Shown here: piece after piece, positions 56,991-64,000 of the stretch
Numbering within the stretch: position 1 is the first letter of the stretch
Layout of the letters: the number at the start of each line of letters is the position of its first letter
DNA from: Amycolatopsis sp. QT-25
GTDB lineage: Bacteria > Actinomycetota > Actinomycetes > Mycobacteriales > Pseudonocardiaceae
Assembly: GCF_029369745.1 (NCBI RefSeq)
Contig: NZ_CP120210.1
Coordinates: 1,426,001 to 1,490,000, forward strand
Length of the DNA stretch: 64,000 bases
Direction: 5' to 3'
Notes under the pieces: generated by a model
Databases searched by the model: none
What the model was told of the DNA's origin: nothing
What the model saw: the letters and a program-made list of their open reading frames with translations, nothing else
Translations under genes and position numbers: made by a program

Positions 56991-57008
56991 GGCGCCATCC
57001 TAGTCCGC

Positions 57009-57026
57009 GAGTTGACATGTCAACTC
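57009..57026. promoter_or_regulatory. 18-bp perfect palindrome, probable MarR operator
   Basis: GAGTTGACATGTCAACTC is self-complementary over all 18 bases. It lies 19 nt before the marR start. A degraded copy (TCGACACATCAACTCG) follows 28 nt later, suggesting two sites. Confidence 0.7.
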
Positions 57027-57132
57027 AGCCGCGTAACCTCCAGTCGACACATCAACTCGAAGGGCCGATCGGGATGCGTCGCCGCGGCGGGTCCTCCTGA
57101 TCTCCGGGCCATCGCCGGCAGGAAGGCATCCC

Positions 57133-58728
57133 ATGACCGCACCACGTGACGACGATGAGCCGCCGGAGCGGGCCGCTCCGCGAACCGGGCGGCGCGACTT
57201 CCTGAGGACGGCAACGGTGGCGGCCGCGGGAACGAGACTGTCCGCGGCCGGTCCCGCCGCCGCGGACAGTGATGCCGAGGCGGCCGCCGATGGCCGTCCG
57301 CCGAAGGACAGCGGGCAACCGGGACGCCGCTACGTCATCCGTGGCGGCGCGGTGATGTCCATGGACCCGGACGTCGGCGATTTCGCGACCGCCGACGTTC
57401 TGGTCGAGGGCGGCAAGATCGTCGAGATCCGCCCCGGCATCCGCGCCGGCCACGCCGACGTGCTCGACGCGCGGGGGCGCATCGTGCTGCCGGGCTTCGT
57501 CGACACGCACCACCATCTGTTCGAGACCGCGGAACGCGCATTCCTCGCCAACGGCCTGCTCCTCGACGACCACTCGGGTTCGCCGAGCGCGTACCCGAAC
57601 TACGGCGAGCACATCCTGGGGGGTTTCGCGCGGGCCTACCGGCCTCCGGACGTCTACATCAACTCGTTGTTCGCCGGGCTTTCGCAGCTCGACGCCGGTG
57701 TCACGACGGTGCTGGACGTCTCGCAGATCCACCACTCTCCCGAGCACACCGATGCGGCGATCCAGGCGCTCGTCGACACCGGACGGCGTTCGGCGTTCGG
57801 GTTCTTCGAGGGTGACGGCCGCGCGGGAGCCCGGTATCCAGAGGACGCCTATCGCCTCCGGGACCGGTGGTTCTCCTCGAACGACCAACTGGTGAGCATG
57901 GTCATGGGCGGGGAGCTCCACCTCGGCAGGCAGGTGTACACCCGCGCCTGGGCGATCGCCCGGGAGCTGGAGCTCAAGATCGCCGCGCACGCGGTCGGAT
58001 CGTGGGGGATGCGGCCGGTCTTCGACGCTCTCGCCCAGGGCGCCGCCGGGGTCGAGGTGGGGCCGGACAACCTGTTCATCCACATGACCGGCATGTCCGA
58101 CCGGACCTGGCGACGGTTACGGGACGCCGGTGCACAGGTCTCGCTGGCCTTCCCGATCGAGATGAGCATGCGGCACGGCACGCCGCCCATCCTGAAGATG
58201 CGGCGACTCGGCATGGAGCCTTCGCTGAGTTCCGACGTCGAGACGACGATGGCCGCGGACCCGTTCACCCAGATGCGCTCCGCGATGACCATGCAGCGCA
58301 TGCTCGTCAATCAGCTGGTCCTGGACCAAGGCGACCTCGTCCCGCCGGGCAACTGGCCCACGCCGGCCCCTGGTACGCCCGAACTGCTCACCGTCCGCGA
58401 CGTGCTGCGGTACGCGACCGTCACCGGTGCCCGGCATCTCGGACTCGACGGCAGGACCGGCACCCTGACGCCCGGCAAGGAGGCCGACATCGTCCTGCTC
58501 GACGCCACCGCACTCAACGTGGCCCCGCTCAACAGCGTGCCGGGAGCCATCGTGTCGCTGATGGACCGCACCAACGTCGAGACGGTGATCGTCGCCGGCA
58601 AGGTGCGCAAGTGGAAAGGGCGGCTGCTCGACACGGATCTGGCCCGGCTGCGCCGGGAACTCGAAACGTCCCGCGACCACCTCTTCGCGGCGATGGGCCT
58701 CACGCAGGATCTGTTCGCCTGGAGCTGA
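57133..58728 (+). CDS. Tat-exported amidohydrolase (metal-dependent, cytosine-deaminase-like)
   Basis: 531 residues. A twin-arginine signal (RTGRRDFLRTATVAAAG, residues about 17-33) precedes an amidohydrolase domain: PGFVDTHHHLFE (HxH metal pair, near residue 125), later IAAHAVGSW, SLSSDVETTM and the C-terminal TLTPGKEADIVLLD. This is the imidazolonepropionase/cytosine-deaminase/TRZ group; the substrate is unknown. ATG 57133 places the Tat motif correctly. It is divergent from and likely controlled by the MarR regulator. Confidence 0.86.
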   Translation: MTAPRDDDEPPERAAPRTGRRDFLRTATVAAAGTRLSAAGPAAADSDAEAAADGRPPKDSGQPGRRYVIRGGAVMSMDPDVGDFATADVLVEGGKIVEIRPGIRAGHADVLDARGRIVLPGFVDTHHHLFETAERAFLANGLLLDDHSGSPSAYPNYGEHILGGFARAYRPPDVYINSLFAGLSQLDAGVTTVLDVSQIHHSPEHTDAAIQALVDTGRRSAFGFFEGDGRAGARYPEDAYRLRDRWFSSNDQLVSMVMGGELHLGRQVYTRAWAIARELELKIAAHAVGSWGMRPVFDALAQGAAGVEVGPDNLFIHMTGMSDRTWRRLRDAGAQVSLAFPIEMSMRHGTPPILKMRRLGMEPSLSSDVETTMAADPFTQMRSAMTMQRMLVNQLVLDQGDLVPPGNWPTPAPGTPELLTVRDVLRYATVTGARHLGLDGRTGTLTPGKEADIVLLDATALNVAPLNSVPGAIVSLMDRTNVETVIVAGKVRKWKGRLLDTDLARLRRELETSRDHLFAAMGLTQDLFAWS

Positions 58729-59071
58729 GAAGCCGTCGCGGCAATACGAGCTCGGCGGCCGGTCCGCCGCGGTCGGTCGCACGAACTCGAATACGGTTCC
58801 CGCGATCGTGTCACCGAAGGGGACCGTTATTCCTTCTCGCGGTCACCTATTCGAGTGGAGTGGCCGGGTGGGTATTGACCTTGCCGCCAGGGCGGCACTC
58901 AGTGAATTGTCGCTGGTCAGCTTCGAATGAGCGGACGCGCGCGCCGCCAGCGGGCGTTTTTTCGCCAGGGGGGCGCTGCGGCGCCGGATGCGTGGCACCT
59001 AACATTCACCCGCGATGACGGCACGCGATGCCTGCCGATCAGAGAATTGACGAGCGAAGGAAGTCAGCGCT
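58729..59071. other. 343-nt intergenic stretch
   Basis: No gene is supported. It contains moderately AT-rich segments (58825-58870) suitable for the promoter of the next gene. GAAGGAAG at 59055-59062 is the ribosome site of that gene. Confidence 0.5.
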
Positions 59072-59950
59072 GTGACGCACACGGGAAGCGAGATGACCGA
59101 TGGTCGTCTTCTCACTCGTGTGCTCGTCCTGGTGGGGGGTGTCATCGCGGCGACCGTCGTGGGATGGCTCGTGGGCGATGTCACCGCGAGGGCGGATGTC
59201 CCGGTCGTCGACGAAGCGTCCGAATGGCTCGCTCCGATGACCGCGGTCGAGATCGATCTCCCGGAAACGGCGACCCCCGCGTGGTCGGGTGATCCGCTTT
59301 CAGCGGTGGCGAGTCCGTCGTTGCCCGTGCCCGCGGTGCTTGCGCCTGCCCGGAACTCGAAAAGCGTGCTGTCGCTCGTCGAGCGCGCCGTGCTCTCGGC
59401 CGAAAAGTTCGACGGCGTGGCGAAATCGATGGCGAATGTGGTCACGGCCGCCGACGGGGCCGCCCGTCACGCTGTCACCGCCCTGGACGCTTCCGGCCCG
59501 CGGTGGCCGGGTGAGGTCAGTCGAGACCTCATGGCGGTTTCTGCCTCCGTCGCTGGTCCGCCGGTGTCGAACTCGGTGACCACCCCGTCCGCGCTGGACT
59601 TCCAGGGAGCGGCCGACGGCCGCACCGCCCTCTCCGCACCCTGCCGGGACGACTCTTCCGGCGAGCCTGCGTTCTCGGCGTCGCGCGCACGCACGTCCGG
59701 TCACACCGCGGGGAAGTCGAGTCCGCCGTGGTCACCGATGTCGCCCATGTCACCGTGGTCACCGATGTCACCGATGTCACTGTGCGGCACGTCGACAAGT
59801 CTCGCCGTGGCCTGCGGCGGCGACCACGGAAGTGGCGCCGTCCTGCTCGGGCGTCCTGTCCGGGCCGATCGGGTTTCGCCGGATCGCGGCGATGACGGAC
59901 ACCAGGCCGTGCTGGCCGTGGTGCGCCGTCCGGACGTCACTCCCGGCTGA
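59072..59950 (+). CDS. Uncharacterised membrane-anchored or secreted protein
   Basis: 292 residues from GTG 59072 (or 285 from ATG 59093). A hydrophobic segment at about 14-35 (VLVLVGGVIAATVVGWLVGDV) is a signal or anchor. The rest is low in complexity, with a Ser-Pro-Met-rich repeat (SPMSPMSPWSPMSPMS near residue 225) made by 9-nt tandem repeats. No domain is recognised. Codon use at the 3' end is less convincing, so the true end may be affected by a frameshift. Confidence 0.6.
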   Translation: MTHTGSEMTDGRLLTRVLVLVGGVIAATVVGWLVGDVTARADVPVVDEASEWLAPMTAVEIDLPETATPAWSGDPLSAVASPSLPVPAVLAPARNSKSVLSLVERAVLSAEKFDGVAKSMANVVTAADGAARHAVTALDASGPRWPGEVSRDLMAVSASVAGPPVSNSVTTPSALDFQGAADGRTALSAPCRDDSSGEPAFSASRARTSGHTAGKSSPPWSPMSPMSPWSPMSPMSLCGTSTSLAVACGGDHGSGAVLLGRPVRADRVSPDRGDDGHQAVLAVVRRPDVTPG

Positions 59951-60137
59951 TCCTGTCACGACCACCTGCGCGTCCGGTGTCGATTCCCCTTCCGTGCGTG
60001 GTCGCTTTCCCGCGGTGATCGCCGTTGTCCACGGCGTTCCCCTGCCGTAGTTCCCTTTTCCGCGTGGCGGTCGTCCGCGACTCGTTCCAACGGCGCGCCA
60101 CGAAGTATTTCCCATTTGTCAGTAAAGGAGTTTTGTC

Positions 60138-60995
60138 ATGCAAAACTGGATGAAGTACCTGCTGCAGAGCGCCGTGACCACCGGTGGCCTGCTGATGCTG
60201 GGCACGGGTATCGCCTCGGCGAGCGAGAACTTCAACCCCGATCTGCCCGCCTCCCCGCTGGACCAGATCGTCGCCCCCGCGGCCAGCGGGCTGAGCGAGG
60301 CCGTGAAGCAGGCGCGGCCGCTGCAACAGCTGGACGCGGCGGACGAGGATTCCTTGCAGCCGTCCGTCGACGCGGTGGTGCACGACGTCCCGGCAGCGGT
60401 GCCGCCCACCAGCACACCGGTCGGACCGGTGTACCCGGTGCCGGCGGGGTTGCTGGACTTCCTTCCCCTGCGGCTCGACGAGATCGTGAGCGAGGCGCAG
60501 GAGCCGAACCTGAACGGCCCGCTGGGCGCCGAACTGGGGGCGGCCGAATTGCCTGCCCTTCCGATTCTCACGCGTGTCGAGCAGGCACCCGCCTCGCTTC
60601 CGGTGCGGAAGCCCACCCTTCCCGTCCAAAGCGAATTCGCGATACTGCCCGCTCCGGTCGACACGACCGTCGCCACCGATCCGCTCGACGCCGGCTCCGG
60701 TACCAGGGTGACCGCTGTCCACGTCGCCGCGCCGAGGTCTGCGACCGAGCGCCGGACTCCCGGCTCCACGCTTCCGTTGGTGGGCGGGCTCTTGCCCGCC
60801 GGGGAGTCGATCCTCCCCACGAAGATGGCCACGAACGGTCGTTTGCCCGTGCTCGGTGAAATCGCCGCACTGCCCCAGAACGCGCCCCTGCTGGGCACCG
60901 GTACCCCGTCACCCGCATTGGAAGACAACGGGGTGCTCGAGCTGACCGCGGTTCAGCAAGTCGCCGGCTCGGTAGGAAACCTGCTGCGGAAGTAA
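60138..60995 (+). CDS. Secreted protein of unknown function
   Basis: 285 residues; a Sec signal peptide (residues 1-28, ending GIASASE) and a proline-, leucine- and valine-rich mature part without cysteine. Short hydrophobic motifs recur (PVPAGLLDFLPL, STLPLVGGLLPAG), a feature of cell-surface proteins of filamentous actinomycetes. ATG 60138 follows AAAGGAG by about nine bases. It is 187 nt after the previous gene and followed by two palindromes. Confidence 0.75.
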   Translation: MQNWMKYLLQSAVTTGGLLMLGTGIASASENFNPDLPASPLDQIVAPAASGLSEAVKQARPLQQLDAADEDSLQPSVDAVVHDVPAAVPPTSTPVGPVYPVPAGLLDFLPLRLDEIVSEAQEPNLNGPLGAELGAAELPALPILTRVEQAPASLPVRKPTLPVQSEFAILPAPVDTTVATDPLDAGSGTRVTAVHVAAPRSATERRTPGSTLPLVGGLLPAGESILPTKMATNGRLPVLGEIAALPQNAPLLGTGTPSPALEDNGVLELTAVQQVAGSVGNLLRK

Positions 60996-61027
60996 CGCCA
61001 GGGACCGATCGCCGTTCGGGATTCCGG

Positions 61028-61082
61028 GTCCGTGAAGGCCCCCTTCCCCGCGCCAGACGCGGGGAAGGGGGCCTTCACGCAA
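61028..61082. repeat. Intergenic palindrome, mixed subtype, after 60138 gene
   Basis: CGTGAAGGCCCCCTTCCCCGCG (61031-61052) pairs with its perfect complement at 61058-61079; the outer bases GTC match the GTCC subtype on the left only. It begins 32 nt after the stop and probably also terminates transcription. Confidence 0.75.
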
Positions 61083-61262
61083 TGCCCCGCAGCTCGAGTT
61101 GGTCACCCCGTTCACCTGCGGCTTCTTACCGGTGGGCGGCAGCTCGCGCGAGGCGTGTGTCTGTTGGGGGGAAGGCAACTTGGCGCGGAGTCCAACAGTC
61201 CACAAGGGACACAACGACCCCAGTGCCCGTTATTCCGCCGCCGTGGTTCTCTCTCTCGTGTA

Positions 61263-61317
61263 GTACATGAAGGCCCCCTTCCTTGCGCCTAGCGCAAGGA
61301 AGGGGGCCTTCATGTAC
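61263..61317. repeat. 55-nt intergenic palindrome, fully symmetric GTAC type
   Basis: Perfect palindrome apart from the central base pair: arms GTACATGAAGGCCCCCTTCC plus TTGCGC pair through to the centre. It looks like a symmetric version of the element at 47281. The 60996-61442 gap contains this and two more hairpins, with no gene. Confidence 0.85.
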
Positions 61318-61371
61318 CTACGGTCGCCCCAGGCGCACCGGCGCAGCCGACGAAACTCGACCCTCACCTGC

Positions 61372-61433
61372 CGAAGTGCGTGACGGCCTCCTTTCCTGCT
61401 TCAGCGCAGGGAGGAAGGTCTTCACGTACTTCG
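61372..61433. terminator. Long imperfect hairpin after the - strand gene
   Basis: CGAAGTGCGTGACGGCCTCC and GGAGGAAGGTCTTCACGTACTTCG pair with several mismatches; the centre CCTGC...GCAGG pairs perfectly. It lies 10 nt beyond the stop of the gene ending at 61443 and looks like a diverged family member. Confidence 0.5.
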
Positions 61434-61442
61434 AGCGAGTCG

Positions 61443-61784
61443 TCAGACGGGCCAGGCTTCGGCTTCGGCGGTGAGGGCGGTGGTGATGTCGATTCGTCCG
61501 GTGCGCACTTGCCACGCCAGTGAATTCGGCTGAGGTTCCAGTAAAAGCCAACCCATGACCGCTTCGTCGTCGTAACAGGGTGAATCGGGGTCACCCACCC
61601 CCAGCGCGTCGAAGTACTCACGGGCGGGCCAGGTTTCGGGCACCCACCTTCGAGCCCAGCGCACGACGATGCGGGCGAGGTCGTTGCGGCCGTCCGCCGG
61701 ATGGATCAGGCGGTCACCGGTCGTACAGACCAGCTGCGAGGTGAAAGCCGCGCCCGTGGGCGCGGTGACGAGTTGGTCAGTCAC
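61443..61784 (-). CDS. Hypothetical protein of 113 residues
   Basis: No domain recognised. The protein is rich in Trp and Ala (IVVRWARRWVPETWPAREYF, later VMGWLLLEPQPNSLAWQVRTG). GTG 61784 has GGGAG six bases upstream; the frame extends to 61844. It has coding-like composition and no strong competitor on the other strand. Confidence 0.5.
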   Translation of the reverse strand: MTDQLVTAPTGAAFTSQLVCTTGDRLIHPADGRNDLARIVVRWARRWVPETWPAREYFDALGVGDPDSPCYDDEAVMGWLLLEPQPNSLAWQVRTGRIDITTALTAEAEAWPV

Positions 61785-61930
61785 TTTTTCTCCCGGACAA
61801 GCGAACGTGAGCCAGGTCTTTCGTGCAACGTGCATGGTCGGCACGACGGTCCTTCGCGGACGCCGTGCGCAAGGGGCGCCAGAGCTGCCCGGGTACGCGG
61901 GACACTCGAACCCGGCGTGCCTGGAAGCGG

Positions 61931-62500
61931 CTAGCTGATGAGGTTCTTGCGCATCGCCTGCCCGACCGCGTGCGCGCGGTCGGTGGCGGCCAGCTTCTTG
62001 AACAGACGTTGTGCGTGGGTTTTCACCGTGTCCTCCGCGAGGCGCAGGTCACTGCCGATCTCGTTGTTCGTTTTACCGAGGCTTATCCCGCGCAGCACTT
62101 CGATCTCCCGCTTCGACAAGGCCGGCGCTTGTTCCACCGTGACCCGGGGCCCGGGCAAGGAGAAGGTGCCGGTGCTCGTACTGCTCGCTTCGCAGGCGAG
62201 GAACGCGGACGCCCCCGCCCTGATCACGTCGATCGCGAGGGAGGCCGGTTCCGGTGCGCCGAACACCACGACCCTCGTGCCGGGCCGGAGCGCGATGATC
62301 GTCCTGATCGTCTCCGTCAGGACGTCCGATGGGGTTCGGGCACTCAAGAAGACCGTCTCCGATGGCCGAAGACGGAATTCGGCGATCAGTTCCGTGCTGG
62401 TCCCGGCGGATCCGACCCGCCGCATCCCCGGCGCGTGCACGAGCAGGCGGACCATGCGCTCCCGCGGTTCGCGTCGGCCGTCCAGGACAAGGGCGTTCAC
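61931..62500 (-). CDS. LuxR-type regulator with a receiver-like domain lacking the phospho-Asp
   Basis: 189 residues. The N-terminal part (1-110) follows a response-regulator receiver (ALVLDGRREPRERMVRLL) but the position of the phosphorylated Asp reads VFLSARTP, with Ser. The C-terminal LuxR helix-turn-helix (about 125-185) is complete: LSKREIEVLRGISLGKTNNEIGSDLRLAEDTVKTHAQRLFKKL. The start is GTG 62500, seven bases after GGAGGA; GTG 62506 is too close to that site. It is not next to a histidine kinase. It may be phosphorylation-independent. Confidence 0.78.
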   Translation of the reverse strand: MNALVLDGRREPRERMVRLLVHAPGMRRVGSAGTSTELIAEFRLRPSETVFLSARTPSDVLTETIRTIIALRPGTRVVVFGAPEPASLAIDVIRAGASAFLACEASSTSTGTFSLPGPRVTVEQAPALSKREIEVLRGISLGKTNNEIGSDLRLAEDTVKTHAQRLFKKLAATDRAHAVGQAMRKNLIS

Positions 62501-63032
62501 CGCCACATCCTCCGTTTGTCGAGGCGATGGGTCACCAGGGTGGTGCGCGGCCACCTCGGCGATCGGAGGGGCGGCGCTTTCGGGGGAGCGTACACACACG
62601 GCGACGGGTGAACAGGGGCGGTCTTCGGTTCCGCGGAAGAGTTTCGGCTGCTCATCGAAGTGGTGAGGTCTTGGGGACGATCGAGGAAATCCTTGCTGGA
62701 AAAGGAACAGGCAATCCTACCGGGTGACGGCAACCCAGGTCGCAGCGTCGAGGATGGCCTCTTTAGGGGTAATCACAAGGTAATCGAGGCGCTGGGCGGA
62801 AGCGCGGGTCGACTTTGACCGAGTGACTGAACGGCCGGCTTATCGGGGACGCGGAGAAGCGCTTCGCCCGATCGGGCCACGCATCGCGTGTTCAGGACAT
62901 CGCGGGAGCCACACGATGGTGGCACCAACTGGAAAAGTTCCTGCGGTGTCAGTACGTTTCCCTCGTCGCAGGACATAAGCACGTTGCTTGACGTCCGTCC
63001 GAAGCGATCTTCCGAATCGAGGAGATTCTCAA
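62501..63032. other. 532-nt intergenic region with divergent promoters
   Basis: No supported gene. GAGGAG at 63019-63024 is the ribosome site of the next gene. The middle (62740-63000) has mixed composition with AT-richer patches near 62775-62790 fitting promoters. Nothing else was recognised. Confidence 0.5.
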
Positions 63033-63383
63033 ATGCTGAAGAAGATCGGGTTTGTCGCGGCCGGGATCGCCGCCGGAGCCTTCATCACCGGTGGTGTCGC
63101 GTCCGCCGACACCCCTGACCCCTACTACTACGACTACGACCACAGCGGCCAGGTCGGCCTGGTCAACCTGAACAACATCGACGCGCTGCACAACGTGAAC
63201 GCCACGCTCGGCCTGTGCGGCAACGACGTGAACGTGCTCGGTGTCCAGGTGCCGATCCGTGACTCGCTCAACGGCATCGGGGTGCCGATCCTCTCGCCGG
63301 GCTCGCACGAGGCCGAAGGCACTTCGCCGTACAACTGCGCCTCGGGTTCCGTGACCGACGGTGGCACGGTGCAGGACAACTAG
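63033..63383 (+). CDS. Small secreted protein, rodlin-like
   Basis: 116 residues with a Sec signal peptide (1-26, ending GVASAD). The mature part has VGLVNLNNIDALHNVNATLG, C-G-N-D-V-N-V-L-G-V-Q-V-P-I-R-D and a second Cys in SPYNCASG. The N-x-N and VNVLGVQVP patterns and the two cysteines recall rodlins and related hyphal-surface proteins, but this is a tentative match. A paralogue follows 304 nt later. Confidence 0.75.
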   Translation: MLKKIGFVAAGIAAGAFITGGVASADTPDPYYYDYDHSGQVGLVNLNNIDALHNVNATLGLCGNDVNVLGVQVPIRDSLNGIGVPILSPGSHEAEGTSPYNCASGSVTDGGTVQDN

Positions 63384-63687
63384 AAAATCTCGGTGCCACG
63401 GTCGCCCCCGCCTGTACGGGAGGTGACCGGGGCACGGGGTCGGCGATTCCCGCCGCTGTCGTGACGGGTGCCCGGAGGACGGGGAGAGCTGCACACTCCT
63501 GCTCCGTATTCCAGGCCTCCCACGGCGCGGAGTGACGCCGACACGGGTGGGGCCCGGTCGCGAAGCCGTCTCCACCCGGCGTCATCGCACCATGACCGAC
63601 CTCGCCGGGGCGTGGCGAACGCCACCGTCCCGGCTCTCTCGTCCGCCGGGGCGTCCGGTGAGACAACATTCTCAAGGAGTTTTCCAG
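63384..63687. other. 304-nt gap between the paralogues
   Basis: No gene is supported. AAGGAG at 63674-63679 serves the next start; ATTCTCAA lies near both paralogue ribosome sites (63025 and 63668), probably a remnant of the duplication. Confidence 0.5.
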
Positions 63688-64000
63688 ATGATCAAGCAAC
63701 TCGGCTTCGTCGCCACCGCCCTTGCCGCCGGAATGGCGATCGTCGGCGGAACCGCCTCCGCGGCGGGTACCACCGTCGCGGACTACCCCCACTCGATCGA
63801 CCACAACGACCAGCTCGGGCTCGCCAACCTCCAGAACCTCGACGTGATCCACAACCTCAACGTCGTCGCCGGTGTCTGCGACAACAACGTGAACGTGCTC
63901 GGCGTCCAGGTCCCGATCCGCGACGTCGCCGAAGGCATCGCCATTCCGGTCCTGTCGCCCGGCGCGACCGAGGCCGAAGGCACCACCCCGGACAACTGCG
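63688..64000 (+). CDS. Small secreted protein, rodlin-like paralogue, 3' end cut by the window
   Basis: At least 104 residues. It aligns along its length with the preceding gene: signal peptide (MIKQLGFVATALAAGMAIVG, ending TASAAG), LGLANLQNLDVIHNLNVVAG, VCDNNVNVLGVQVPIRD and VLSPGATEAEGTTPDNC. Clear tandem duplication with divergence mainly in the N-terminal mature region. The stop is beyond the window. Confidence 0.75.
   Translation, partial: MIKQLGFVATALAAGMAIVGGTASAAGTTVADYPHSIDHNDQLGLANLQNLDVIHNLNVVAGVCDNNVNVLGVQVPIRDVAEGIAIPVLSPGATEAEGTTPDNC

Overview
This is high-GC actinomycete DNA. A glycopeptide antibiotic locus of the balhimycin/vancomycin kind, the GC-rich codon use and many small secreted proteins point to a Pseudonocardiales host, most likely Amycolatopsis. 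This is inferred from gene content; no rRNA or other species marker is present.

Positions 1 to about 44,420 are the right-hand part of a glycopeptide gene cluster, nearly all on the + strand. In order it holds the end of a tri-modular NRPS (A-T-E, C-A-T), the last NRPS with C-A-T-X-TE, an MbtH protein, three cross-linking P450s (OxyA, B, C), a halogenase, three GT-B glycosyltransferases with a sugar O-methyltransferase between the second and third, a PIG-L deacetylase and a membrane mannosyltransferase. Next come the precursor genes: hpgT (- strand), bhp-bpsD-oxyD for beta-hydroxytyrosine, and hmaS-hmo for 4-hydroxyphenylglycine. These are followed by an antiporter, the deoxyaminosugar genes (dehydratase, ketoreductase, aminotransferase, epimerase), dpgABCD for 3,5-dihydroxyphenylglycine, and a DAHP synthase that feeds the shikimate route. 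Selectivity residues read as Hpg, beta-hydroxytyrosine and Dpg for the last three modules, matching positions 5-6-7 of this class. No fourth cross-linking P450 is present. The sugar C3-methyltransferase of vancosamine pathways is missing while a sugar O-methyltransferase is present, so the logic favours L-acosamine and its 4-O-methyl form L-actinosamine, as in actinoidin-type compounds. The start of the cluster (modules 1-4, regulator, exporter, prephenate dehydrogenase, any van genes) lies outside the window.

Positions 44,420-64,000 are a patchwork of small accessory genes. They include a WXG100-like protein with a WXG100/NlpC-P60-like exported hydrolase, a glycosyltransferase beside a decayed winged-helix regulator, and a methyltransferase convergent with an HNH protein. 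A CD-NTase faces a membrane SAVED-domain protein, which together look like a CBASS anti-phage system. Further on are a secreted protein and an L,D-transpeptidase, small conserved genes, a fused LuxR/DGPF pseudogene, a MarR regulator divergent from a Tat-exported amidohydrolase, and several secreted proteins ending in two tandem paralogues.

A family of about 55-nt near-perfect palindromes recurs between genes across the whole window, including inside the antibiotic operon. No tRNA, rRNA, CRISPR array or insertion sequence was seen.
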